A stretch of 42,450 bases of DNA. Origin: an uncultured Coriobacteriaceae bacterium (lineage in GTDB: Bacteria > Actinomycetota > Coriobacteriia > Coriobacteriales > UMGS124). Positions 1 through 8,301 of this stretch are shown here, piece by piece. A model generated the notes under the pieces. It was not told the DNA's origin. It worked only from the letters and a program-made list of their open reading frames with translations, and did no database searches. Within the stretch, counting starts at the first letter, position 1, and each line of letters starts with the position of its first letter. The stretch spans positions 1 to 42,450 of the forward strand of contig UQBS01000021.1 in NCBI GenBank assembly GCA_900539345.1. Direction: 5' to 3'. A program made the translations under genes and the position numbers.

Positions 1-34
1 GACGTGAGTGGCACGAGGAGAGGGGGCTCCCCCA

Positions 35-607
35 ATGGCTCTCTCATATCGTCTCAATGCGGGTTCTGTGACACTTGGCAGCTCAAACCCACAATTTCAG
101 CTTGAGGCAACGGTGGTGCCTGGGGATGCAGGATCAACGGAAATCGAATGGTTCACCCAAGACCCCCTTGTCGCAGTAGTTGACGAGACGGGCCCGGTTC
201 ATCCCATAGGTGTCGGCTCAACGATGATGGGTGCAAAGGCATGTGACGGTAGCGAGGTATATGTCGGGATTCCCGTCACCGTTACAAGCGTAGCTGACAC
301 TGCCACCTCTGTGGACGAGTTGCAAAGTGAACATCCCTATCCAGAGGGGCAAACGGTTTCATGGGTCTATCAAGACCCCGAGGCTTCTTCGCTGCTTGTC
401 ACGTTTGACGAACGTACGGAAGTTGAGCAGGATTTCGACTTCATCTGCATCTACGATATCGATGGGGCTCTAGTCGGCTATTTCACAGGAACAGAGCTTG
501 CAGGGCAAACGATTCAAATCGATTCTTCAGGCTTCTCTATCGAGCTTGTCTCCGACGAGAGCGGTTCGTCCTGGGGCTTTGAGGTGACGAGTATCGAGGC
601 AAGCTAG
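35..607 (+). CDS. C-terminal piece of a surface protein: Big_2-like Ig domain plus CUB-like domain
   Basis: The reading frame is closed upstream by a TGA at 5-7, so the possible starts are GTG 8 and ATG 35. ATG 35 is preferred because a purine-rich GAGGAGAGGGGG tract lies just before it. The product (about 190 aa) has no signal peptide. It opens directly with a bacterial Ig-like (Big_2) fold, with the typical pattern of W-x-x-x-D-P-x-V-A-V-V followed by a conserved G-x-G. A CUB-like domain follows, recognisable from HPYPEG, the Phe-Asp-Phe-Ile-Cys-Ile-Tyr-Asp stretch, G-x-x-x-G-Y-F-T-G-T-E-L-A-G and a final SD-x-x-x-x-x-G-F-x-V-T. Such tandems usually form the C-terminus of large secreted proteins. 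The missing export signal suggests a remnant of a longer gene cut off by a frameshift or stop near base 5. An independent small protein is less likely. Binding to sugars or proteins is inferred from the fold family only. Confidence 0.6.
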   Translation: MALSYRLNAGSVTLGSSNPQFQLEATVVPGDAGSTEIEWFTQDPLVAVVDETGPVHPIGVGSTMMGAKACDGSEVYVGIPVTVTSVADTATSVDELQSEHPYPEGQTVSWVYQDPEASSLLVTFDERTEVEQDFDFICIYDIDGALVGYFTGTELAGQTIQIDSSGFSIELVSDESGSSWGFEVTSIEAS

Positions 608-674
608 CCCGCCGGGTTGGGGGAACAGGCCTCATGGATAAGACACCTGGGGCAACATTAAGCAAATGATCTCG

Positions 675-728
675 ACAGCCCGTCTCCTTCCGATTCCGTC
701 GCTTCGGGAGGGGACGGGACCTGTTTTT
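675..728 (+). terminator. Rho-independent terminator after the Ig/CUB fragment
   Basis: A long stem pairs 679-688 with 709-718 (one G.U pair) and can extend inward by about three more pairs. Five T residues follow at 724-728. It separates the Ig/CUB fragment from the next gene. Confidence 0.6.
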
Positions 729-790
729 CGGTGCGGTGCGAACGGGTGACAAGTGCTTTTTCATAGTGCGTTCCCACATGCTTGCCTGCC

Positions 791-860
791 GTTCCATACG
801 GTTTCCCGCTGCACGGCATCCGTTTCTATAATTTTCCTGAATGTGTCGGGCTCATGGAGA
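791..860 (+). promoter_or_regulatory. Leader/promoter element shared with the spacer at 5806-5856
   Basis: This part of the 330-bp spacer (608-937) contains GTTCC..ACGGTTT, then a perfect TATAAT at 827-832, then CCTGAATGTGTC. The same order recurs upstream of the gene at 5901 (GTTCCGAACGGTTT, TAGAAT at 5830-5835, CCTGAATGTGTC). A -10 box is plausible, but no good -35 box lies 16-18 bp upstream. Shared use by two neighbouring secreted-protein genes suggests a common promoter or operator. The rest of the spacer shows only the terminator at 675-728. Confidence 0.4.
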
Positions 861-937
861 GGCATGTGCTGCATCTTACCGATATGTGGGGGTACTGCAG
901 TTACAACCTTTCCTAGACTCTCAGATGGGGGGACTTA

Positions 938-3900
938 ATGAAGGAAACGATGCCACGCGAGCAATCGGGACTTGATGCATTTACGGTGGGTTGGATTTGT
1001 GAGAATCGGCCGTTCGCTTTCATTCGCGCCTTGGTTGTATTTGCTTTAGCTGTATTACTACTAGCATGCAACGTTACATATGCGCATGCTGATACCAAGG
1101 TTTTGCCTTACAGTGCAGAGCTTATCGGTCAAATAGGTAATCAGAAATACAACAACTCACATAACCATGAGCAGTGCGTGGGGAACTGCAGGAATAGTCC
1201 TCAGGAATCTTGCTGGTGCTGCCAGGGATATGCCTTGGCATATGCTCGATCCATGATAGATGGATTTGCACAATCTCATGTCAATTTTATGCAAAACAAA
1301 ACTTGCGGCCTTGGACTGCCTGGCTCTGCAAACTTTCGTCCTAAGACAAGCACATCTGAACAGGTGATTTTGAAATATTGCTATGACAGTATTAACGACA
1401 ATCGCCCCGTTATTGTGCATGTAAAACAACGGAGTGGTGGTGAACACTGGGTTACTGTAATTGGATACCAGAACGTCACAGACACGTCCAATCTGAAGCT
1501 GGATAACTTTGTGACTTTGGAGCCTTATTACGGAACTGAAAAAAGCCTCGGTATCCAGAGCTCTCTTTTTTGGGAAGATAACAAAAGTTACAAGGGTTAT
1601 AGGCTTCTGTACACTACCGATAGAGTCAACGATCACACTCATTCCTGGCACACAACCAGTGTTACCTGGTATAACGACCAATACGATACCGTTGCCCTAG
1701 CCTGTGATGATTGCGGTGAGACCAAGTCGCAGCTTGAGTACCATTCGTATCATTGGTCGGGAGACATGCCTGTCAAGTCTACGTGCTCGAAGTGCGGATG
1801 GGAAAACGTCTCGTATGATGTGGGCAAAAAGGGTTATTTCGTCCGATATGATGAAATAGCGATTCGCGATGAAATGAAAGTATGGGGTTCCAACTCCATT
1901 GGAACGATACCTGCAAATACTGTCCTGCATCCGACTGATATCGGTTTGTCCATCCAAGGTAACTGGATGGGCAAAGTCACCTATAAAGGTGTGACAGGTT
2001 GGGTTTGGCTTCATGACCTTTATCCCAATAATACTGGTGGTGTTCATACCTATGTAAACGGTGTCTGCCCAGATGATGGGGTTCCGCAAGTCGCTACCGA
2101 ACCGGGTACATACAAGCTTGCCTGCGATGACTTTTCATACGTGGGAAACCCGGATAGCGAAAAAAAGAGGGTTCACAAGAAAGGCGAGACGGTAACAGTC
2201 ACAAGGGTCGAAGTGTCTTCGTTTGGGTACCTTTGGGGTCAATTGTCGGACGGCTCGCTCATTTCCATGGAACACCTTGATTATCATCCTGCCAGCAGCG
2301 ACTGGCTCAATGGCGCCGTAACGACTTCTGTGTCCGAAGGAATCTATAACATCATCAGCGTTTCTCAGCCATCTACGTGCCTCGATGTCGCATGCGGCAG
2401 CACTGACTCGGGAACCAATGTTCAAGCGCATGAGATAAATGGTGCCGATGCTCAGAAATTTGAACTCCGAGCCAACTCGGATGGTACATACGCTATCAGC
2501 TTTAACCAAACAGACATGCTGCTTGACGTCTGGGATTGCGATTCGGCTGATGGAACAAACGTTGCAATTCATGGGTCGAACGGCGGCGCAAATCAAAAAT
2601 GGTACATCGAGAGTACTTCCGATGGCTATTACTCGTTCCGCTCGGTGGCAAACAACAAGTATCTAACTGTTGTCCCTTCTGGAACGGGGGACGCAAACAT
2701 TGCTATTTACTCCGGGACGAAATCAAGTGCCCAAAAGTTTTCTCTGAAGATGTGGCGGACGACAATAGACCCCAATGTTGATGGACCCATGACTGCTGAA
2801 GGGATTAAGGCATCGTACGCATATACAGGCAACGCATTGACCCCCAAACCGTCCGTTGTTTCTCTGAGAGGGGATATCTCATCGTTGCGAGTGCCCGAAA
2901 GCGGGACTTGGAACACGCAGTATGCGTTTACCTCGACAATTTATCTCGAAGCGGGTGAGACATATCGGATAGAGGGTTCTGTCACGAAGCTGACGGGCTC
3001 AACCTCGAAAGCAACGTTTCTTGTGTATGACTGGCAAACCGAAAGCCCGGATGCCTGCTATGGCGCGGATGTGGAATATGACAAGCCATTCTCTGTGACC
3101 CTTACTCCCAGCACATACTCCCAGCTTCTGTTCTATGCGGGCCAGCCTGGTTCTACGTGGGGATGCGCGGTGCAATGGAACAACGTTAAGGTCTACAAGG
3201 TGCTAAAAGAAGGCACTGATTATGGCTTGACATATCGGAACAACACTGATCCTGGAAACGCCCAGGTTGTTGTTGCTGGAAAGGGCAAATACGCCGGTCA
3301 ATCCAAGACGTTGACGTTCGAAATCCTTGGTCCCGACAAGTCGTATTCCGTTGCGTTTAACTCCAACGGTGGAACTGCAGTGAAGACGCAGACGGTCAAG
3401 GGTGGCGCAAAGGCTTCCAAGCCCTCGAATCCGACGAAGACGGGCTGCACCTTCAAAGGGTGGTTCTCCGACAAGGGCCTGACGAAGGCCTACGACTTCA
3501 ACTCCGCCGTGAAGGGCGACCTCACGCTCTACGCCAAGTGGGAGACGGACTCATACAAGGTGAGCTTCCAGCCCAACGGCGGAACTGCGGTGGGGGCGCA
3601 GACGGTCAAGTACGGCGCAAAGGCAGCGAAGCCCGGCGACCCCAGCCGCGCCGGCTATGCGTTCAGGGGCTGGTTCTCCGACAAGGGCCTGACGAAGGCG
3701 TACGACTTCAACTCCGCCGTGAAGGGCGACCTCACGCTCTACGCCAAGTGGGAGACGGACTCATACAAGGTGAGCTTCCAGCCCAACGGCGGAACTGCGG
3801 TGGGGGCGCAGACGGTCAAGTACGGCGCAAAGGCAGCGAAGCCCGGCGACCCCAGCCGCGCCGGCTATGCGTTCAGGGGCTGGTTCTCCGACAAGGGCCT

Positions 3901-5608
3901 GACGAAGGCGTACGACTTCAACTCCGCCGTGAAGGGCAACCTCACGCTCTACGCCAAGTGGCAGCAGGAGGCCCCCACGAGCTTCAGGGACGTCCCTTCG
4001 GGCGAGTGGTATGCGACGTGGGTGTCGCAGGCCGCCCAGCGCGGGCTCATGACCGGCCTCAAGGACGACGCCGGCAACTACACGGGCTACTTCGACCCCG
4101 AGTCCCCGGTCACCCGAGCACAGGTGGCAACGGTGCTCTGGCGCATCGCCGGCAGCCCGTCCTGCTCGGGCGGCGTGCTTTGGGACGTGCGCGGGCACTG
4201 GGCCCAGGAGGCCGTCGCGTGGTGCGCCTCGAAGGGCGTCGTCACCGGCTACACGGGCGGCCCCAACGCCGGGTGCTTCCTGCCCGACAACGAGGTGACC
4301 CGCGAGGAGCTCGCCACGATGGCCTACCGCTTCGCCAAGTGGGCCGGCGTCAAGACGGCCAACCCGCCCTCGGCCTCCTTCAATGCCGCCTCGGACACGT
4401 GGGCGGTCTCACCTTGGGCTCGCGACGCGATGGTGTGGTGCGGCGCCTCCGGCGTGCTCACGGGCTTCGCCGGAGGGGACAGGCCGCTCCTGCTCCCGCA
4501 GGGCACGGCCACCCGCGCCCAGGCCGCGAAGATCTTCACGCAGATGGACAGGCTCGCCGCCGGCGAGGCGGCGCCCTACAGCGAGGAGGAGGCGGACGCC
4601 CCCGTCGCCGCCGACGACCGGCAGGGCGACGCGGCAGGGCAACCCGGGCAGGGGCCCCAGCTGACCTGCGGCGAGACCGAGTCCGGCCTTTGCTACGCGG
4701 TCGTCCCCGATATGGCCGCAGGCTCGGGTGACAACGCGGGCCAGTTTGTCGCCGGCCAGTGGTACGAGGACCTCGCCGCCCGCTACGTGGGCCCCGGCGT
4801 GTACGTTACTTCCTACAGGGGGGAGGCGGCCGAGCTGGTGCTCCCCGCCCAGATCGGCGGCGTTGACGTCGTGTCCGCGAACCTCTCCTGGAAGGGAGAC
4901 GACGAGGCCGGCGCGCCCGACCCCGAGGGCCGCACGCGACTTGCTGGCCTGACCGTGGAGCGCGGCTGCGGGCTGGTCGCCCTGGATGCGTCGGGCAACC
5001 GCCTCGAGCAGGTCGGGCTCTCCGGCGACGAGGCGCTCGGCGGCCTTCAGGCCCTGCGGTTCCTCGACCTCTCGGGCAACCCGCTCTCGTCCTTCGACCC
5101 CTCGATTGCGCCCGCGCTCGAGAGCCTTGCGCTGTCCAATTGCCCGTTGGGCGCGGAGTGCGTCGACGCCCTGTCCGCCTGGAAGGGCGCCACGGGGCTT
5201 GCCGCCGACCTCACCGGCTGCGCCGCCAAAGACGAGCAGGCCCCCGGCTCCTCGGACGCCGACGCGGCCTCACCCGGGGAGCCCGGCTCCGACGCCCCTG
5301 AAACGGCTCCCGCCGACCCGGCGGAGCCCGGCGATGGGGTCGACGCCCCAGTCCAGGGGAACGTGCCCGCCGGCTCCGACGGCTCCGACATCCCGGCCGA
5401 ACCCGAGCCTTCGGATGGGGACGGCCAGGACGTCCAGCCCGAGCCCTCGGCAGGCGGTGATTCTTCCGATGAGTCGCCCGATTCGCCCGAGGCCGATGCC
5501 GGCCAGGCGCCTGCAGATTCTCCCGTAGGCGAGGAGCCTTCTCAAGCTGATGACACTCAACTTGAGGCTGCCTTTGATGACGAAGCCGCAGAGGTAGCAT
5601 TGGCGTAG
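938..5608 (+). CDS. Secreted multidomain SLH protein: papain-fold (C39-like) peptidase, SH3-like, ricin-type lectin, InlB repeats, 3x SLH
   Basis: Start ATG 938 follows a GGGGGGA ribosome site. Residues 1-51 are a signal peptide (hydrophobic 31-44, cut near AHA/DT). Residues 65-228 look like a C39-type papain-fold peptidase, with Cys92 in SCWCCQGYA, His170 in GEHWVTVIGY, and Glu195-Pro where Asp-Pro is usual. Two CxxC pairs (256-259, 283-286) may bind a metal. SH3-like stretches follow at about 298-362 and 390-448, then a ricin-type beta-trefoil at 468-606 with QKF/QKW motifs. An Ig-like domain (625-797) is interrupted by a carbohydrate-binding-like insert. Three InlB B-repeats span 803-1008, three SLH domains about 1013-1208, then an LRR-like domain and an Asp/Pro/Glu-rich tail (from about 1428). 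There is no LPXTG, so SLH binding to a cell-wall polymer is the likely anchor. A secreted, wall-attached protease or adhesin is inferred; the substrate is unknown. GC rises sharply from about 3450 onward. Confidence 0.85.
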   Translation: MKETMPREQSGLDAFTVGWICENRPFAFIRALVVFALAVLLLACNVTYAHADTKVLPYSAELIGQIGNQKYNNSHNHEQCVGNCRNSPQESCWCCQGYALAYARSMIDGFAQSHVNFMQNKTCGLGLPGSANFRPKTSTSEQVILKYCYDSINDNRPVIVHVKQRSGGEHWVTVIGYQNVTDTSNLKLDNFVTLEPYYGTEKSLGIQSSLFWEDNKSYKGYRLLYTTDRVNDHTHSWHTTSVTWYNDQYDTVALACDDCGETKSQLEYHSYHWSGDMPVKSTCSKCGWENVSYDVGKKGYFVRYDEIAIRDEMKVWGSNSIGTIPANTVLHPTDIGLSIQGNWMGKVTYKGVTGWVWLHDLYPNNTGGVHTYVNGVCPDDGVPQVATEPGTYKLACDDFSYVGNPDSEKKRVHKKGETVTVTRVEVSSFGYLWGQLSDGSLISMEHLDYHPASSDWLNGAVTTSVSEGIYNIISVSQPSTCLDVACGSTDSGTNVQAHEINGADAQKFELRANSDGTYAISFNQTDMLLDVWDCDSADGTNVAIHGSNGGANQKWYIESTSDGYYSFRSVANNKYLTVVPSGTGDANIAIYSGTKSSAQKFSLKMWRTTIDPNVDGPMTAEGIKASYAYTGNALTPKPSVVSLRGDISSLRVPESGTWNTQYAFTSTIYLEAGETYRIEGSVTKLTGSTSKATFLVYDWQTESPDACYGADVEYDKPFSVTLTPSTYSQLLFYAGQPGSTWGCAVQWNNVKVYKVLKEGTDYGLTYRNNTDPGNAQVVVAGKGKYAGQSKTLTFEILGPDKSYSVAFNSNGGTAVKTQTVKGGAKASKPSNPTKTGCTFKGWFSDKGLTKAYDFNSAVKGDLTLYAKWETDSYKVSFQPNGGTAVGAQTVKYGAKAAKPGDPSRAGYAFRGWFSDKGLTKAYDFNSAVKGDLTLYAKWETDSYKVSFQPNGGTAVGAQTVKYGAKAAKPGDPSRAGYAFRGWFSDKGLTKAYDFNSAVKGNLTLYAKWQQEAPTSFRDVPSGEWYATWVSQAAQRGLMTGLKDDAGNYTGYFDPESPVTRAQVATVLWRIAGSPSCSGGVLWDVRGHWAQEAVAWCASKGVVTGYTGGPNAGCFLPDNEVTREELATMAYRFAKWAGVKTANPPSASFNAASDTWAVSPWARDAMVWCGASGVLTGFAGGDRPLLLPQGTATRAQAAKIFTQMDRLAAGEAAPYSEEEADAPVAADDRQGDAAGQPGQGPQLTCGETESGLCYAVVPDMAAGSGDNAGQFVAGQWYEDLAARYVGPGVYVTSYRGEAAELVLPAQIGGVDVVSANLSWKGDDEAGAPDPEGRTRLAGLTVERGCGLVALDASGNRLEQVGLSGDEALGGLQALRFLDLSGNPLSSFDPSIAPALESLALSNCPLGAECVDALSAWKGATGLAADLTGCAAKDEQAPGSSDADAASPGEPGSDAPETAPADPAEPGDGVDAPVQGNVPAGSDGSDIPAEPEPSDGDGQDVQPEPSAGGDSSDESPDSPEADAGQAPADSPVGEEPSQADDTQLEAAFDDEAAEVALA
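3551..3970 (+). repeat. Two tandem 210-bp units encoding InlB B-repeats (plus a half-matching unit upstream)
   Basis: Units 3551-3760 and 3761-3970 are almost identical; the visible differences are one base (GGCGAC versus GGCAAC) and the last few bases. The preceding unit (3341-3550) matches only in its second half, from about 3462. Each unit encodes about 70 residues ending in L-T-L-Y-A-K-W, the InlB/Listeria-Bacteroides repeat. Such identity in a coding array points to recent slippage, unequal recombination or gene conversion. Confidence 0.9.
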
Positions 5609-5620
5609 TAGTTGAGACAT

Positions 5621-5659
5621 GTCGGGCGCTTTGGTAAGACCGGAGCGCCCGACTTTTTT
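5621..5659 (+). terminator. Rho-independent terminator after the SLH-peptidase gene
   Basis: A perfect 10-bp stem pairs GTCGGGCGCT (5621-5630) with AGCGCCCGAC (5644-5653). It is followed at once by six T residues (5654-5659), 12 bases after the stop codon. Confidence 0.9.
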
Positions 5660-5733
5660 AAACAACTGGGCCCCGGAGTATCTTTCGTTCACAAGGTGCA
5701 TGCATGGCCCGACAGCCAGGGCTGTCCTGTTCA

Positions 5734-5783
5734 ATGGATCCCTGCTAAGCCGCGTGTTATCGCTCGGCTTAGCAGGGATCCAT
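5734..5783. repeat. Perfect 19-bp inverted repeat (hairpin or cruciform) in the spacer
   Basis: The arm ATGGATCCCTGCTAAGCCG (5734-5752) is exactly complementary to 5765-5783, with a 12-base loop. No T-tract follows on either strand, so it is not an ordinary terminator. A smaller perfect hairpin, GACAGC-CAGG-GCTGTC (5711-5726), sits just upstream. The rest of the 292-bp spacer (5609-5900) holds the terminator of the preceding gene and the shared leader motif near 5806-5856. Confidence 0.85.
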
Positions 5784-5805
5784 GTTCCACCGCGTGCTTT
5801 TGCAG

Positions 5806-5856
5806 TTCCGAACGGTTTGTCCACATTACTAGAATTTACCTGAATGTGTCTCGTCC
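5806..5856 (+). promoter_or_regulatory. Leader/promoter element, second copy
   Basis: GTTCCGAACGGTTT is followed by TAGAAT (5830-5835), then CCTGAATGTGTC, then a CCATG. This matches the order of elements at 791-860 upstream of the SLH-peptidase gene. TTCCGA (5806-5811) at 18 bp is a weak candidate -35 box for TAGAAT. Confidence 0.4.
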
Positions 5857-5900
5857 ATGATGGGGCCGTTTAACTCGTCACGGTGTTGATTGGAGGATGC

Positions 5901-8225
5901 ATGACGTCGCCCAATTGTGCGCAGTCGCTTTCCAGGGAATCGTTCATACGTCTTGCGGCTTGCGCGGGTCTCGGGATGGCTGTGCTGCCTAGCACCGGTG
6001 CGCGTCGGTATGCCTGGGCGGATGAAGCTGGTGGCCAGTCAGACCCATCGCCGATCGCCGCCACCGCTCCCGGCGAGCATGTCAGCACGTCTCGCTACGA
6101 ACTCGACCTCCCTGCTTTTTGGGACGGCCGCGTGACGATGCAGGGGCCCGACGAATCGGGAAACATGGCCATCGTCTCAAATGACTATCCTAGTTTCACG
6201 CTTATGAGCGTTAACGTATACGACAGCATCACGGAAATCAGCCAGGGCGACATCTCGGGCGGCGTGTTCCGTTGGTGGCAGTGCACCGATGGCTCGTATG
6301 TGACCCTTTCAGCGACCAACTGCGTGTATCTTGAACAGTCCGCGTGCCTTATTGACGACACGAACTTCTTTACTGAGGATGACGCCCGGACGATTCTCGA
6401 CCTTACGACTGGCGGTGCCTATTCGCTTGAAGAGGCCGCGGTATCAAATCAGGGGTCCGGCTCAACGGACGGTTTCGCCTTTTATGACGCAACTGTCGGT
6501 GCCTCCCTTGTGCCTTCTGGGCAAACGGCAGGGGAGCGCTCGGTTCTTGGGGCCGAGGTCCCTGCTGAGCAGTCACAGCTGGCCTGGCAGTTCGATGAGG
6601 GCGGGTTCTATGTCGACATGCCCGAAGAGGTGGGCAACTCAGACAATCCCGATATGCTGAGCTTTGCTTTTGACAGTGATGAGTCGCACGCCTCCTTCAA
6701 CCTCCAGACTCTTGGGGCCTCTGTTGAGCCTCGTCACTTCCCCTTGCTTGCGTATCGCATTGCCCAAAAGTTCGACGGCCAGCTTGCATACCACAAGCAA
6801 ATGGAAGCCAATGGCCTCTCTATTGATGTGTATACCGTCGACCTTTCTCGAATGACGCTGCCTCCCTCGGCTTCTAAGGGAAAGGTTGTGCTTGGCTTCA
6901 TCGCCTCTCTGCGTGAGGACACGCCATGCACGCTCTTGAGCGCATCGGTGGGGCAGGACTATGCGGAGTCTGAAGCTGGAAAGGTCGAGGCCGTCTTCCA
7001 GAGCATCGCACCCTCCGAGACGTCCGCGAGTCCCTGGGTGCCTGAAGATGGCCAGCTTGACGCCTATTATGCATCGCTGCTCTGCTCTTGCTATGACCGT
7101 CTGGCGGGCTATGACGAAAGGATTGCTACTGCGGCACAATCGTTCAACGAGGCATGGGCCTGCGAGGATTTGGACGTGCGCTCATGCGACCGCGCTGAGC
7201 TTTCGACGCTACAAAATGACATCCGCCGTGAAGCTGCTTTCTTGATCGGTCTCAAGACGCCGCTGGATTCAGCTTACATCTGGAACGCAAACGAGATCGC
7301 GGCTCTCGTTGACGACCTCCTCGGCCGCTGCGACCCGATTGCCCAGGCATGGGAAAAGAGCATTTCTTACGGCTTAGATGCCGCCAACCAACAGGATGAC
7401 ATCTTTTTCCCGTTTACCGTCAGCAATTTGGAGGACGGCACCAACCGCTACAAGGCCGACTACGACGCTCGCTACCCATATGCACGGCCCGTCATCGATT
7501 CGGGTGAAGAACCTGCCCAAGAAGAGTCGGGGGTGCTTACGGCTGATCAGCGCATTGCCGCAACTGCACTTGCGCAGGCGTACATCGTCGCTGCTTGTAG
7601 TACCGGTGGCTATGACGAGGGAAAGTACGGTATTCCCGCAGAGGACGGCAACTGGGTTGTTCCCATGGGCACGTCTTCTGCATTCGACTATGCAATAGCC
7701 GAGCAACTCTTCGACGTGCAGACTGGGGTTGGTGTCTCAACTTACTGGTGCAATCAGCAAGAACGCGAGGGCCAGATATCTGACTACAGCTGGCGTCTCT
7801 TCGGCGTGAGGGCAACGAGCGGCGATGGCACCTTCGTATCAGAAGACACCGTGCGCTGGGCCCTAGCATCGGTTTGGGGTTGGTGTGCCGACGACCTGTC
7901 GTTCCTCAATGACTGGACGTTCCAGCCCACTGACGGCGGCTGGATGTTGCATGATGTGGCCTACCCCTCCGGTAGCAGCGTCGATACAGCTAACTTTGTC
8001 CTAGACGGTGAGACCGTGACGTTTGATATGGCGCTTCAAATGTCCGATGGCTTGTTCGATGTCTACCTTCGCTGCTTCACGGTCGTAATGGCCATCGACC
8101 CTCAAAGCGCCTTTGGCTTCCACCTGTTGGGCATCTGGGAGAACACCGCCCTCTACGACGAGTTCCCCGACAGAGTTGCCTCATACAACCAAGCGCTCGA
8201 ATGGGCACGAGAAGCGCAAGCGTAG
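5901..8225 (+). CDS. Exported protein of unknown function (774 aa)
   Basis: I do not recognise this family. ATG 5901 is chosen because GGAGG (5892-5896) stands before it and the export signal then starts properly; an in-frame GTG lies at 5883. The N-terminus reads SRESFIR, then a hydrophobic run (LAACAGLGMAVL), then AWA/DEA. This resembles a twin-arginine signal with the second Arg replaced by Glu. No transmembrane helix, wall-sorting motif or SLH domain is seen later. The protein is acidic and rich in Trp and Tyr, and falls into an N-terminal half (about 50-380) and a C-terminal half (about 520-774) separated by a Glu/Ser-rich linker. It lies between the two SLH genes with its own leader region, so a secreted role beside them is likely, but none can be named. 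Confidence 0.75.
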   Translation: MTSPNCAQSLSRESFIRLAACAGLGMAVLPSTGARRYAWADEAGGQSDPSPIAATAPGEHVSTSRYELDLPAFWDGRVTMQGPDESGNMAIVSNDYPSFTLMSVNVYDSITEISQGDISGGVFRWWQCTDGSYVTLSATNCVYLEQSACLIDDTNFFTEDDARTILDLTTGGAYSLEEAAVSNQGSGSTDGFAFYDATVGASLVPSGQTAGERSVLGAEVPAEQSQLAWQFDEGGFYVDMPEEVGNSDNPDMLSFAFDSDESHASFNLQTLGASVEPRHFPLLAYRIAQKFDGQLAYHKQMEANGLSIDVYTVDLSRMTLPPSASKGKVVLGFIASLREDTPCTLLSASVGQDYAESEAGKVEAVFQSIAPSETSASPWVPEDGQLDAYYASLLCSCYDRLAGYDERIATAAQSFNEAWACEDLDVRSCDRAELSTLQNDIRREAAFLIGLKTPLDSAYIWNANEIAALVDDLLGRCDPIAQAWEKSISYGLDAANQQDDIFFPFTVSNLEDGTNRYKADYDARYPYARPVIDSGEEPAQEESGVLTADQRIAATALAQAYIVAACSTGGYDEGKYGIPAEDGNWVVPMGTSSAFDYAIAEQLFDVQTGVGVSTYWCNQQEREGQISDYSWRLFGVRATSGDGTFVSEDTVRWALASVWGWCADDLSFLNDWTFQPTDGGWMLHDVAYPSGSSVDTANFVLDGETVTFDMALQMSDGLFDVYLRCFTVVMAIDPQSAFGFHLLGIWENTALYDEFPDRVASYNQALEWAREAQA

Positions 8226-8301
8226 ATGGGGGATAGGACGAACAGACATAATATGCCGCTTGGTTCGATTTAAGATAAACGAAAGTTAGGTGATTACTGA
8301 A

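Noticed and set aside
3551..3970. CRISPR-like repetition
   Set aside because: The 210-bp units are coding InlB repeats without spacers.
3460..4731. A 423-codon plus-strand frame inside the SLH-peptidase gene
   Set aside because: It is an out-of-frame, Arg-rich shadow of the InlB/SLH region and repeats with the DNA repeats.
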